This document shows, one piece after another, positions 6,941 through 16,138 of a stretch of DNA of 37,170 nucleotides (position 1 is its first letter; each line of letters starts with the position of its first letter). Source of the stretch: Deltaproteobacteria bacterium (GTDB taxonomy: Bacteria; Myxococcota_A; Polyangia; Haliangiales; JADYYK01); assembly GCA_020853705.1 (NCBI GenBank), contig JADYYK010000112.1, positions 1 through 37,170 of the forward strand, given 5' to 3'. The translations under genes and the position numbers were made by a program. Under the pieces are notes generated by a model that saw only the letters and a list, made by a program, of their open reading frames with translations, had not been told where the DNA came from and did no database searches.

Positions 6941-9900
6941 CTAGGTCGACGGCTTGGTCTCGGCGTGCGCCGCGTGCGCCGCGTGCGCCGCCTGCGCCGT
7001 CTGTGGCCCCTCCAGCTCGGGCTCGTGTCCCAGCGCCTCGGGATCGTCGACCACGCCGGCCTTGCGCGGCCGCAGCCTGTAATAGCCCGCCTTGGTACGC
7101 TCCATCAGCCAGTCGGCGCAGACGTAGAACGCCGGCACCACCAGCAGGCTGAGCGCGGTCGACACGATGAGGCCGCCCAGCACGCCGACCGCCATCGGCT
7201 GCCGGATCTCGCCGCCCGGCCCGAAGCCGATGACCGACGGCAGCACCGCCATCATCATCGCGATCGACGTCATCAGGATGGGCCTGAGGCGTACCGGCCC
7301 CGCGACCTGCATGGCCTCACGCGCGCCGAGGCCGCGCTCGCGCCGCACCAGGATGGCGTAGTCGACCAGCAGGATGGAGTTCTTCTTCACGATCCCCATC
7401 AGCAAGAGCAGGCCGATCATCGAGAAGATGTTGAGCGACATGCCGCCGAGCTTGAGCGCGAACGCCGCCCCCGCGACCGACAGCGGCAGGATGGTCAGCA
7501 CCGTGACCGGGTGCACCATCGAGTTGAACTGGGCCGCCAGCACCATGAAGGCGACCCCGATGCCCAGCATCAGCGCGAACAGCAGGCCGCCCATCGACTC
7601 GCGCGCGGCCACGCTGGCGCCGCCCAGCACCGCCGTGTAGCCCGGCGGCAGCTGCTTGCCCAGCTTCTCGACCAGCGCCAGCGCCTGGTTCTGCGAGAAC
7701 CCAGGCGCCACGTTGGCGAACACCGTGACCGCGCGCTGGCGATCACGCCGCGTCACCGACTGCATCGCGGGCTGCTCGTCGGTCGTCATCAGCGACGACA
7801 CCGGGACCAGCTCGCCGTTCCGGGTGCGCACCTTGAGGCGCGACAGATCCTCCGCGCTGCGCCGCTGCGTGGCCAGCAGGCGCAGGCGCACATCGACGCG
7901 CCGCCCACCCGAGCTGTACTTGCCGACGCGCACGCCGCCGACCAGCGCGTTCAGCGTGGTGGCGACGTCCTCGATCGAGACCCCGAGGTCGGCCGCGCGG
8001 GCGCGGTCCGGGTTGACGCGCAGCTCGGGCATGCCGAGCTGGAAGTCGGTGTCGAGGTCGACCACCATGCCGCTGTCACGCAGCTCGTCCATCATGCCGC
8101 GCGACAGCCGGGTCAGCTCGGCGAAGTCCGACCCGCGCACCGAGAACTCGATGGGGAAGCCGCGCTGTGCGGTGAAGCCGCTCTGCGACAGATCCTGGAC
8201 CACCGCGCGCAGGCCCGGGTACGAGTTGAGCTCGCGCCGGATCTGCATGGCCAGGTCCTTCTGCGCCATGCGCTCGCTGGGCGGCTTCAGGGTCAGGAAC
8301 ACGATGCCGGTGTTGACGCTGCCGCCGCCCATGCCGCCGACCACCGCGAACACCCGCTGCACCTCGGGGCGCGTGCCCAGGAAGGTCTCGGCGCGCTTGA
8401 AGACGCGGTTGGTCTCATCCAGGCTGGCGCCGACCGCGGTCTGCAGGCGGATGAGCAGGCGGCTCTGATCCTGCGACGGCACGAACTCGCCGGGCAGCGA
8501 CTTGAAGACCCGGTAGGCGCCGAAGAACAGCACCACCGCGCCCACCAGCACCAGCAGCGGGTAGCGCAGCGCGTGGCGCAGCAGCCAGCCGTAGCCGCGC
8601 GCCAGGCCGTCGAAGGCGGCGTCGACCTTGCGGCCCAGCCAGCCGCGCCCGTGCTTGACCGAGACCAGCTGCGCCAGCCGCGCCGGCGCCAGCGTGATGG
8701 CCTCCAGGTACGAGAACATGACCGCCAGCGACAGCGTGATGCCGAACTGCAGGAAGAAGCGGCCGACCACGCCCTGCATGAAGATGACGGGCAGGAAGAT
8801 GGCGATGACCGCGATGGTGGCGGCCAGCGCCGCGAAGGTGATCTCCTTGGTGCCCTCGCGCGCCGCGCGCACCCGCCCCTTGCCGGCCTCGGCGTGGCGA
8901 TAGATGTTCTCCAGCACCATGATGGCGTCGTCGACGACGATGCCGACCGACAGCGACAGCGCGAGTAACGTGAACGTGTTCAGGGTGAAGCCGAGGAAGT
9001 AGATGACCGCGATGGTCCCTAACAAGGACATCGGAATGGCCAGGATCACGTTCAATGTACTTGACAGGCTGCCAAGGAACATCCAGCACACCAGCCCCGT
9101 CAGCAAGACCGAGAGCAGGAGCTCCCACTTGATCTCCTGCACCGACTCCTCGATGAACACGGTGGAGTCGAAGTTGATGCCGAGCTCCATGCCCTCGGGC
9201 AGCTTGGCCTGGACCTCGCGCAGCACCTGCTTGACCGCCTTGCCGACCGCGACCGCGTTGGCGCCGCGCTGCTTGCGGATGCCCATGCCCTGCGCGGGCA
9301 CGCCGTTGACGCGCGCCAGGCGGCGCACGTCCTCGAAGCCGTCCTCGACCAGCGCGACGTCCTCCAGGTAGACCGGCGCGCCGCCGACCTCGCGGATCAC
9401 GATGCGGCGCAGGGTGGCCAGATCCAGCGCCTCACCGAGCACGCGCACGTTGATCTCGCGCCCCTTGGCCTCGATGCGGCCGGCGGGCAGCTCGACGTGC
9501 TCGCGCTGCAGCGCGCCGATGACGTCGGTCACGGTGAGGCGCCGGTCGTCCAGCTTGGTGGCGTCGATCCAGATGCGCACGTTGCGCTCGAGGTAGCCGC
9601 CCAGGGTGACCTCGCCGACGCCGGGCACCGTCTGCAGTCGCTCCTTGAGCTTGTAGCGCGCGGTGTCGGCCAGCAGCTGGGTCGGGAACGGCCCCGACAG
9701 GCCGATCCACATGATGGGCTGGTCCTCGGGGTTGGTCTTGGAGATGACCGGGGGATCGAGATCGCGCGGCAGGCTCCGCTGGGCCTGCGAGACCTTGGTC
9801 TGCACGTCCTGCAGCGCGAGGTCGACGTCACGCGACAGATCCAGCTCGACCGTGATGTTGGCGCTGCCCTGGCGCGACGACGACGTGATCGAGCGGACGC

Positions 9901-10126
9901 CCTGGACCTGGGTCACCGCCTCCTCCAGGGTCTCGACCACGTCGTGCTCGATGACCTCGGGCGCGGCGCCCTCCCAGGTGACCTGGATGGAGATGGTCGG
10001 GAAGTCGACGTCGGGGTACTGGCTGACGCCGATGCGCTGCAGCGCGACCAGGCCGAACACCACGGTGCCGGCCATCAGCATCCAGGCCAGCACGGGACGA
10101 CGGATACAGACGTCGGTGATGCTCAC
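6941..10126 (-). CDS. RND multidrug efflux pump, inner-membrane permease (HAE1/AcrB type)
   Basis: 1061 residues, a full-length RND permease. Seen: N-terminal cytoplasmic-TM1 signature (CIRRPVLAWML), a first periplasmic porter loop, the TM4 proton-relay motif GIVVDDAIMVLEN with adjacent aspartates, the repeated second half, and a TM10-12 block with MGIVKKNSILLVDY. It uses the proton gradient to expel hydrophobic or amphiphilic compounds through the adaptor and TolC partner encoded upstream. GTG start 10126 overlaps the adaptor stop (GTGA), with GGAGG upstream. The C-terminal cytoplasmic tail carries a 9-bp tandem repeat giving Ala-Ala-His units. Last gene of tetR-tolC-adaptor-pump. Confidence 0.95.
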   Translation of the reverse strand: MSITDVCIRRPVLAWMLMAGTVVFGLVALQRIGVSQYPDVDFPTISIQVTWEGAAPEVIEHDVVETLEEAVTQVQGVRSITSSSRQGSANITVELDLSRDVDLALQDVQTKVSQAQRSLPRDLDPPVISKTNPEDQPIMWIGLSGPFPTQLLADTARYKLKERLQTVPGVGEVTLGGYLERNVRIWIDATKLDDRRLTVTDVIGALQREHVELPAGRIEAKGREINVRVLGEALDLATLRRIVIREVGGAPVYLEDVALVEDGFEDVRRLARVNGVPAQGMGIRKQRGANAVAVGKAVKQVLREVQAKLPEGMELGINFDSTVFIEESVQEIKWELLLSVLLTGLVCWMFLGSLSSTLNVILAIPMSLLGTIAVIYFLGFTLNTFTLLALSLSVGIVVDDAIMVLENIYRHAEAGKGRVRAAREGTKEITFAALAATIAVIAIFLPVIFMQGVVGRFFLQFGITLSLAVMFSYLEAITLAPARLAQLVSVKHGRGWLGRKVDAAFDGLARGYGWLLRHALRYPLLVLVGAVVLFFGAYRVFKSLPGEFVPSQDQSRLLIRLQTAVGASLDETNRVFKRAETFLGTRPEVQRVFAVVGGMGGGSVNTGIVFLTLKPPSERMAQKDLAMQIRRELNSYPGLRAVVQDLSQSGFTAQRGFPIEFSVRGSDFAELTRLSRGMMDELRDSGMVVDLDTDFQLGMPELRVNPDRARAADLGVSIEDVATTLNALVGGVRVGKYSSGGRRVDVRLRLLATQRRSAEDLSRLKVRTRNGELVPVSSLMTTDEQPAMQSVTRRDRQRAVTVFANVAPGFSQNQALALVEKLGKQLPPGYTAVLGGASVAARESMGGLLFALMLGIGVAFMVLAAQFNSMVHPVTVLTILPLSVAGAAFALKLGGMSLNIFSMIGLLLLMGIVKKNSILLVDYAILVRRERGLGAREAMQVAGPVRLRPILMTSIAMMMAVLPSVIGFGPGGEIRQPMAVGVLGGLIVSTALSLLVVPAFYVCADWLMERTKAGYYRLRPRKAGVVDDPEALGHEPELEGPQTAQAAHAAHAAHAETKPST
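6963..6998 (-). repeat. 9-bp tandem repeat in the pump C-terminus
   Basis: Three exact GCGTGCGCC units plus GCCTGCGCC on the plus strand, read on the minus strand as repeated Ala-His-Ala triplets in the last 20 residues of the RND protein. The period is a multiple of three, so length change would keep frame. Confidence 0.88.
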
Positions 10127-11367
10127 TTGACGCCTCCGTCGCTGACCGCGGCGGCCGGCGCGCCCTTGCCGCCCGGCGCGCCCTGGCCGCCCGGCGCGCC
10201 CTTGCCGCCTGGCCCGCCCTTGCCATCACCGGTGCGCACCTCGACGCCGTCCTTGAGCGCCTCGGCCCCGCGGATCACCAGCTGCTCGCCCGGCTGCAGG
10301 CCCGAGCGCACCTCGACCATGCCGTCCTCGGTGCGCATGCCCAGCTCGAGCACGCGCTCGCGCGCCACGCCGGCCTCGATCACGAACGACAGGAAGCCGC
10401 GCTCGCTGGGGCGCACTGCGGTCTGCGGCACGATGGCGGCGCGCTCGGTGGCGCCGATGGGCACCCGCACCTCGGCGAACGCACCAGCGTGCAGCTTGTC
10501 GCGCCGCGCGTCATCGACCTCGGCGGTGATGGCGACCATGCGCGAGTCGTCGCTGGCCTGCGCTGCCACATGCTTGATCTTGGCGGTGTAGTCGGCTTCC
10601 TCGGGGCCCAGCTGGCCCGACCGGAACAGCGTCACCATGCCCACGGTCAGCCGCGCAGCGTCCATCTCGGGCACCTGGAAGCGCAGCAGCAGCGGATCGC
10701 GCCGCACCAGGGTGGCCAGCACGGTGCCGGGCTGGGCATACTGCCCGGTCTGCACATCGCGGGTCTCGATGACCCCGCCGACCGGCGCGCGCACATAGGC
10801 GTCACGCAGGTTGAGGCTGGCCTGCGCGACCATCGCCTTGGCGGCGGCGACCTCGGCGCCGGCGGTGCGCACCCGGGTGCGCCAGGTCTCGATCTCCTCG
10901 CCCGCGAGCAGCCCGGGGTTGTCCTTGGTCGCGGCCTCGCGCCGCGCCAGCCCCGCCTGGGCATCCGCCGCCGCGGCCTCGGCGCGCGCCAGGGTGGCCC
11001 TGGCCGACTGCACCGCGATGCCATAGCGCGCCGGCTCGATGGCCACCAGCAGCTGGCCCGCCTTGACGATGTCGCCCTCGGAGAACGCGACCTTCTCGAT
11101 GGCGCCCGAGACGCGGGCGGTGACCTGCAGCTTCTCGAAGGCCTCGACCGCGCCGACCGCGCGGACGCTGTACTCGACGCGACGCGCCTCGACCGCGGCG
11201 ATCTCGACCGGGAACTTCATGTTGCGCTTGCCGCCCGGGCCCCCCTTGCCACCGCCCGCGCCGCCCGACCCCGCGCCCCCGCCCGCGGCCTTCTTCTCGC
11301 CGCAACCACCCAGCGCCAGCACGGCCAGCGTGGCCAGCATCGTCACCGTGAACCGCGTCGTCTTCAT
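10123..11367 (-). CDS. RND efflux periplasmic adaptor (membrane fusion protein), lipoprotein
   Basis: 414 residues. Lipoprotein signal with LALGGC (Cys22), then a Gly/Lys-rich spacer. The HlyD/AcrA-type core shows the barrel-sandwich half VSGAIEKVAFSEGDIVKAGQLLVAIEP (about residues 85-115), an alpha-helical hairpin rich in Ala/Arg/Glu, and the second half APVGGVIETRDVQTGQYAQPG, then beta-barrel and membrane-proximal domains. It bridges the RND pump to the outer-membrane channel. The C-terminus is a Gly-Ala-Pro-Gly-Gly repeat, probably a disordered tail. ATG 11367 overlaps the TolC-like stop (ATGA), with GGAG upstream. Confidence 0.94.
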   Translation of the reverse strand: MKTTRFTVTMLATLAVLALGGCGEKKAAGGGAGSGGAGGGKGGPGGKRNMKFPVEIAAVEARRVEYSVRAVGAVEAFEKLQVTARVSGAIEKVAFSEGDIVKAGQLLVAIEPARYGIAVQSARATLARAEAAAADAQAGLARREAATKDNPGLLAGEEIETWRTRVRTAGAEVAAAKAMVAQASLNLRDAYVRAPVGGVIETRDVQTGQYAQPGTVLATLVRRDPLLLRFQVPEMDAARLTVGMVTLFRSGQLGPEEADYTAKIKHVAAQASDDSRMVAITAEVDDARRDKLHAGAFAEVRVPIGATERAAIVPQTAVRPSERGFLSFVIEAGVARERVLELGMRTEDGMVEVRSGLQPGEQLVIRGAEALKDGVEVRTGDGKGGPGGKGAPGGQGAPGGKGAPAAAVSDGGVK

Positions 11368-12647
11368 GGCGTCTCCGTCGGGTCGAGGCCCAGCGCGTGG
11401 CGCCGGTCCAGCTCGGCCACCGCCAGCGCATAGCGCTCGCGGGCCAGCTCGATCTCTGCTTCCACCAGGCTGATGCCGGCGTCGGCGACCACGGCCGACG
11501 TGGTCAGCCCCTGGCGATACAGCTCGGCGGTCTCGTCGGCGTTCTTGCGCGCGACGTCGACCGCGGTGATGGCCAGCTGCACCGCGGCCTGGCCGTTCTC
11601 GACCGCCAGCACCGCGCTGTCGAGCTCGAGGCCGACGCGGCGGTCCAGCAGCTCGGCGTCGAGCTCCGCGATGCGCGTCAACGCGCGCCGCTCGCGGCCG
11701 TCGGCGGCGCGCTCGCCGCCGTCCCAGACCTGCCAGACCAGGTTCAGGCTGACGGACCAGTCGGTGTTGTTGCCGCTCAGCCCGGCCTCGTTGGTGACGC
11801 GGTACTGCCCGACCAGCCCGAGCGAAGGGATGAAGCGCCGCGCCGGCTCGCGCGCGCTCTCGCGCAGCGCGGCGGTGCGCTGGATGGCCGCCGCCAGGTC
11901 CCAGCGTCGCGCCCGCGCGCTGCGCACGTCGCCCGTGGCCGGCGCGCTGGCGCTGGGCACCACCAGCGGACCATCGACGCTGCGCCCGAGCAGGAAACCC
12001 AGCTCCAGGCGCGCGCGGCGCACCGCGGTCTGGGCGCGCACGTCATCACGCTCGGCGGTGGCGACCTCGAGCTGCGCGCGGGTCACGTCGTTGGAGCTGA
12101 CCAGCTGGGCCTGCTGCCGCGCGGTGGCGTCGACCAGCCGCTGGCGCGCGAAGCTGAGCCGGTGCTGGGTGGCGTCACGGACCTGCTCCTCGGCCAGCGT
12201 CTGCATGAAGGCGTCGGCGGCCTCGTAGGCGACCAGGCGCCGGGTGTCCTTGGCGCTGGAGTCGACGGCGTCGCGGTCGAGCTTGGCCTGGCGATACAGC
12301 GGCAGCGAGCGCGCGTCGAAGATGGTCAGCGCCAGCGTGGCCGAGGCCTGCAGGGCGTTGGCGCTCTGGATGGTGACCTCGGTGCCGCCCACGTTGCGCG
12401 TGGTCTCGTGGGCGCGCCGGGTGTAGCTGCCGACCACGGTGATGTCGGGGAAGAAGAACGAGCGCGCCTTGGCGACGCGCGCCGAGGCCGCGGCGCGACG
12501 CTGCTCGGCGGCCTGGGTGCGCTCGTTGCGCGCGACCGCCAGCGCGACCGCCTGCTCCAGCGTCAGCGACTGCGCCGCCGCCGGAGACGGCGCCGCCAGC
12601 CCCGCCAGCCCCGCCAGCGCCGCGACCACGCCTGCCAGCGTCCTCAT
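11364..12647 (-). CDS. TolC-family outer-membrane efflux protein
   Basis: 427 residues with a Sec signal peptide (GVVAALAGLAGLAAPSPAAAQ) followed by SLTLEQAVALAVARNERTQAAE, the usual first helix of outer-membrane efflux proteins. Two long Ala/Arg/Glu-rich coiled-coil repeats are separated by beta-strand segments (FIPSLGLVGQYR; WSVSLNLVWQVWDGG), as expected for the TolC barrel-plus-tunnel fold. It forms the exit duct for the RND pump. The ribosome site GGGAGG lies inside the end of tetR, and start and stop overlap by 4 bp on both sides, so translation of the operon is coupled throughout. Confidence 0.93.
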   Translation of the reverse strand: MRTLAGVVAALAGLAGLAAPSPAAAQSLTLEQAVALAVARNERTQAAEQRRAAASARVAKARSFFFPDITVVGSYTRRAHETTRNVGGTEVTIQSANALQASATLALTIFDARSLPLYRQAKLDRDAVDSSAKDTRRLVAYEAADAFMQTLAEEQVRDATQHRLSFARQRLVDATARQQAQLVSSNDVTRAQLEVATAERDDVRAQTAVRRARLELGFLLGRSVDGPLVVPSASAPATGDVRSARARRWDLAAAIQRTAALRESAREPARRFIPSLGLVGQYRVTNEAGLSGNNTDWSVSLNLVWQVWDGGERAADGRERRALTRIAELDAELLDRRVGLELDSAVLAVENGQAAVQLAITAVDVARKNADETAELYRQGLTTSAVVADAGISLVEAEIELARERYALAVAELDRRHALGLDPTETP

Positions 12648-13240
12648 CGCCGCCTCCCGGTGATGCCGCTCAGGAACAGCTCGGTGATGAGCGGCGCCTT
12701 CACCGCCAGCCCGGTGGCGACGTCGCGCGCCATCCAGCGCAGGAAGAAGGCGTTCATGACGCCGACCAGCGCGGTCGCCGCATCGTCCAGCGAGGTCGCG
12801 CCGAGATCGCCCGGCTCGGCGACCCGGCGCAGCCAGCGCGCCCAGCGCTGCACCATGCCGTCGAAGTGGGTCGCGCGTCGCTTGCCGTGGCGCTGCGGCG
12901 ACGCCATGCGGATCTCGACCGCGCCACGCCGCCGCTCGGTCAGCTCGAGCTGGCGCGCCAGCATGAACTCGACGCGCTGCGAGAAGCGCAGCCCGCTGGG
13001 CATGATGGTGTCGAAGACCTGCGCGCGCTCGTCATCGAGGCGTGACCACACGGCGTCGTACAGCTCCTGCTTGCCGTCGAAGTAGGCATACAGCGAGGGC
13101 ACCGTGTAGCCGGCCTCGCGAGCCAGGTCCTGCATCGTGGTGGCCTCGTAGCCGGTGCGCGCGAAGGCGCGCTCGGCGGCGGCGAGGATGTCATCCCGGG
13201 TGCTGGCGATCTCCCGGGTCCTGCGGGCGGCGGGCGGCAT
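12644..13240 (-). CDS. TetR/AcrR-family repressor of the efflux operon
   Basis: 198 residues from ATG 13240; a GTG at 13255 is an in-frame alternative that adds five residues. The N-terminal TetR helix-turn-helix is clear: STRDDILAAAERAFARTGYE, TTMQDLAREAGYTVPSLYAYF, DGKQELYDAVW. The divergent ligand-binding C-terminal half is helical. As first gene of tetR-tolC-adaptor-pump it probably represses its own operon and is released by a pump substrate. An inverted repeat TTGAT-N5-ATCAA lies just before ATG 13240, which favours that start because the longer one would place the operator inside the coding sequence. Confidence 0.92.
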   Translation of the reverse strand: MPPAARRTREIASTRDDILAAAERAFARTGYEATTMQDLAREAGYTVPSLYAYFDGKQELYDAVWSRLDDERAQVFDTIMPSGLRFSQRVEFMLARQLELTERRRGAVEIRMASPQRHGKRRATHFDGMVQRWARWLRRVAEPGDLGATSLDDAATALVGVMNAFFLRWMARDVATGLAVKAPLITELFLSGITGRRR

Positions 13241-13245
13241 GGCGG

Positions 13246-13260
13246 TTGATCTCACATCAA
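13246..13260. promoter_or_regulatory. Candidate TetR operator TTGAT-N5-ATCAA
   Basis: Perfect 5-bp inverted repeat arms with a 5-bp centre, directly upstream of tetR ATG 13240. A second, looser pair CATCA (13255-13259) and TGATG (13276-13280) overlaps it. TetR-family operators are typically palindromes of this size near the regulator start. Inference from position and symmetry only. Confidence 0.45.
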
Positions 13261-13387
13261 AACGGGCTTTAGTGGTGATGAAAGTGCACGAGAGCGCCCG
13301 CTGTGATGACCGCTATGCCCTTGGAGTTACCACCTTTTTTGGGAGTCCGTGAGTGCGGCTTTCGCACCCGGAGTGCGAGATCCGCAG

Positions 13388-14935
13388 TCACAGCCCGAGG
13401 TCGGCCAGGATCCGCTGCGCGGCGTTGTGACCGGCGGCGCCAATCACCGAGCCCGCGGGGTGCGTGCCCGCGCTGCACGAGTACATGCCCGCGATGGGCG
13501 TGGCGTAGGGCAGCCGGTCGGCGAAGCCGAAGCCGTTGTCGACGTGGTGGATGTGGCCGCGCGTGATGCCAAAGTACTGCTCCACCTTCTGCGGGTGCAG
13601 CGGGAAGCTGTCGACCACCAGGTCCGACGTCCCCGGCGCGAAGCGATCGCAGATCGACAAGAGGTGCTGCACATAGCGCGCCTCCTCGGCCTCCCAGGTC
13701 GTCCCCGCCAGCTGGTAGGGCACCCACTGCACGAACAGCGCCGAGTTGTGGTTGCCGTCGGGGTCGCGCAGCGTGGGGTCGACCGTGGTGTGGATGTACC
13801 ACTCGATGGTCGGGAACGCCGGCAGCCGCCCGGCGCGCACGTCGGCGAAGCCGTCGAGCAACGACCGCATGACGTCCTTCTCGTCGGGCAGCAGGTGAAT
13901 CGTCGGCCCGAACTGGCCGCGATCCTCGGGCAAGCAGGTGAACTTCGGCAGCCCGCGCAGCGCCAGGTTGACCTTGAAGGTCGACCCGTCGCGCCGATAG
14001 CCATCGATGCGCGCGTGATAGTCGGCCGGCAGCGCCTCGCGCGGCACCAGGTCACGCATGCGGAAGGGGTCGGCGTTGACCACGACCGTGCGCGCCGCGA
14101 GCTCGCGCCCATCGGCCAGCACGACGCCGCGCGCGACGCCGCCCTGGGTGGTCACTGCCGTCACGCGCGCGTTGGTCTCGATGCGCGCACCAGCAGCGCG
14201 GCAAGCGTCGGCCAGCTTCTGCGTGATCGACCCCATGCCGCCCTCGACGATCATCCAGGTGCCGTCGGCGCCGGGCAGCCGGCACATGTTGTGGACCAGG
14301 AAGTTCATCCCGGTGCCGGGCGTGTCCCAGGTGCCATACAGCCCGCTGAAGCCGTCGGTCACCGCATACATCGCCTTGACCAGGTCCGACTTGAAGTCGA
14401 AGCGCGCCAGATAGTCACCCACCGAGCCCCGACACAGGTCGATGAAGACCTGGCGCAGCGCGGGGCGCACATACCGCTCCGCCGTCGCCTCGATCGACAG
14501 CGGCTCCTGGAGCCAGGTCGGCGCGACGTCATCCCTCAGAGCGCCGATCTCCTCGCTCAGGGCCTGGTTGGCGCGCCAGTCGGCGGCCGAGAAGAAGCTG
14601 GTGAACTGGCGCTCCATCTCGGCGCGGTCCGACCCGAACAGGAGGTAGCGCCCGTCCGTGGTGGGCAGAAAGTAGTGCGGATCGCGCCGCCGCAGCTTGA
14701 TGCCGAGGTCCAGCTCGTGCAGCAGCTCGGGCGGCATCAGCCCCAGCAGGTAGGCGCCGGTCGACGTCCCCAGGTTGGGCGCCCTGGCGAAGGGCCGCTC
14801 GGTGCGCACCGCGCCGCCGACCACGGCCTTGTCCTCCAGCACGGTGACCGACAGCCCGCGCCGCGCCAGCAGCAGCGCGCTGACCAGCCCGTTGTGTCCC
14901 CCTCCGACGACGATGACGTCCTGGCTCTGCGACAT
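13388..14935 (-). CDS. FAD-dependent oxidoreductase, phytoene desaturase-like (PYROXD2 type)
   Basis: 515 residues from ATG 14935, selected for GGAAG eight bases upstream; ATG 14947 adds only four residues, and the open frame further upstream has no family-like sequence. The N-terminal Rossmann motif VIVVGGGHNGLVSALLLARRG (GxGxxG at 11-16) plus VTVLEDKAVVGGAVRTE binds FAD. The C-terminal GMYSCSAGTHPAGSVIGAAGHNAA is the second FAD contact region of the CrtI/NAD(P)-FAD superfamily. A GMGSITQKLADA segment matches the bacterial PYROXD2-like branch rather than carotenoid biosynthetic CrtI, and no crt genes are nearby. The substrate is unknown. Divergent from the alcohol dehydrogenase. Confidence 0.88.
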   Translation of the reverse strand: MSQSQDVIVVGGGHNGLVSALLLARRGLSVTVLEDKAVVGGAVRTERPFARAPNLGTSTGAYLLGLMPPELLHELDLGIKLRRRDPHYFLPTTDGRYLLFGSDRAEMERQFTSFFSAADWRANQALSEEIGALRDDVAPTWLQEPLSIEATAERYVRPALRQVFIDLCRGSVGDYLARFDFKSDLVKAMYAVTDGFSGLYGTWDTPGTGMNFLVHNMCRLPGADGTWMIVEGGMGSITQKLADACRAAGARIETNARVTAVTTQGGVARGVVLADGRELAARTVVVNADPFRMRDLVPREALPADYHARIDGYRRDGSTFKVNLALRGLPKFTCLPEDRGQFGPTIHLLPDEKDVMRSLLDGFADVRAGRLPAFPTIEWYIHTTVDPTLRDPDGNHNSALFVQWVPYQLAGTTWEAEEARYVQHLLSICDRFAPGTSDLVVDSFPLHPQKVEQYFGITRGHIHHVDNGFGFADRLPYATPIAGMYSCSAGTHPAGSVIGAAGHNAAQRILADLGL

Positions 14936-15016
14936 GGCGGCTTCCATACCGTGAAGCCGCCGCTTTTCCCAGCCTCCTCGGTGCGCTTCGGTCCGCCCCT
15001 CCGCTAAGATGCGCCC

Positions 15017-16120
15017 ATGTCCGAAGCCCCCGCCACCCGCGCCCGCGCCGCCATCGTCCGCGAGGCCAACGCTCCCGTCGTCGTCGAGGACATCGAGCTC
15101 GACGCTCCTGGCCCCGGCGAGGTCCGCGTCCGCGTCCTGGCCACCGGCGTCTGTCACACCGATCTGCACGCCTGCATGGGAAACTTCGGCGCCGAGTTCC
15201 CCTACTACCTCGGCCACGAGGCCACCGGCATCGTCGAGGCCCACGGCCCCGACGTGACCACGCCCGCGCTGGGCACCACCGTGGTCATCAACTGGCGCGC
15301 CGCCTGCGGCGACTGCCGCTTCTGCGCCGCCGGGCGCGCCAACTTCTGCGCCCGCCCGCTGGTGGCCGGCCCGCGCATGCGCACCCTCGACGGCCGCCCG
15401 CTCGGCCGCGTCCTCGGCGTGGGCAGCTTCGGCACCCACACCATCGTGCACGCGCGCCAGGCCGTGCCCATCGCCGCCGAGCTGCCGCCCGAGGCGACCT
15501 GTCTCATCGGCTGCGGCGTGGTCACCGGCGTCGGCGCGGTCCTCTATGCCGCCGCGGTGCGCCCGGGCAGCACCGTCGCCGTGTTCGGCTGCGGCGCGGT
15601 CGGCATCAGCGTCATCCAGGGCGCCCGCCTGGCCGGCGCGTCGCGCATCATCGCGGTCGACCTGGCCCCGAAGAAGCTCGACTGGGCGCTGAAGTTCGGC
15701 GCCACCGACGTGGTCGACGCGCGCGAGGGCGAGCCCAGCAAGAAGATCCGCGCCCTGACCGGCACCGGCGTTGACTACGCCTTCGAGGCCATCGGCCTGC
15801 CCGACACGCTGAACCAGGCCATGTGGAGCTGCGACCTCGGCGGCACCTGCGTCCTCATCGGCGTGCCCGTGCCCGGCGCCAAGCTGTCCTTCCCGGGCAC
15901 CAAGTTCTTCTACTCGCGCGCCACCCTGAAGGCGACCTTCTACGGCGACTGCCTGGCCACCCGCGACTTTCCGCTGCTGGCGGGCTGGTATCGCGACAAG
16001 CGCCTCGACCTCGACAGCCTGGTCACCGCGCGGGTCGGCCTCAGCGACGGCGAGATCGCCGACGCCTTCAAGGCCATGGAGCGCGGCGAGGCGCTGCGCA
16101 CCGTCATCCTGATGGGGTGA
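15017..16120 (+). CDS. Zinc-dependent alcohol dehydrogenase (class III-like MDR)
   Basis: 367 residues of the medium-chain dehydrogenase family. Catalytic zinc ligands are visible: Cys46 (GVCHTDLHA), His67-Glu68 (GHEATGIVE) and Cys166. The structural zinc site has four cysteines in CGDCRFCAAGRANFC (97, 100, 103, 111). The NAD-binding fold contains GCGAVGISV (191-199). It should oxidise a primary alcohol or hydroxymethyl-thiol adduct with NAD+. Overall pattern is close to class III/formaldehyde-type and NDMA-dependent enzymes, but the substrate cannot be decided. Expressed divergently from the FAD oxidoreductase across 81 bp. An out-of-frame ATG lies eight bases upstream. Confidence 0.92.
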   Translation: MSEAPATRARAAIVREANAPVVVEDIELDAPGPGEVRVRVLATGVCHTDLHACMGNFGAEFPYYLGHEATGIVEAHGPDVTTPALGTTVVINWRAACGDCRFCAAGRANFCARPLVAGPRMRTLDGRPLGRVLGVGSFGTHTIVHARQAVPIAAELPPEATCLIGCGVVTGVGAVLYAAAVRPGSTVAVFGCGAVGISVIQGARLAGASRIIAVDLAPKKLDWALKFGATDVVDAREGEPSKKIRALTGTGVDYAFEAIGLPDTLNQAMWSCDLGGTCVLIGVPVPGAKLSFPGTKFFYSRATLKATFYGDCLATRDFPLLAGWYRDKRLDLDSLVTARVGLSDGEIADAFKAMERGEALRTVILMG

Positions 16121-16138
16121 AGCGAGGCGGGGCCGGGA

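Noticed and set aside
6566..8968. Plus-strand open frame of 800 codons
   Set aside because: It begins inside the small lipoprotein in another frame and continues antisense to the RND pump; composition is Arg/His-rich with no domain.
13346..13365. Hairpin GTGCG-GCTTT-CGCAC near the oxidoreductase stop as an intrinsic terminator
   Set aside because: On the minus strand it is followed by A residues rather than T, and on the plus strand no upstream gene ends here.
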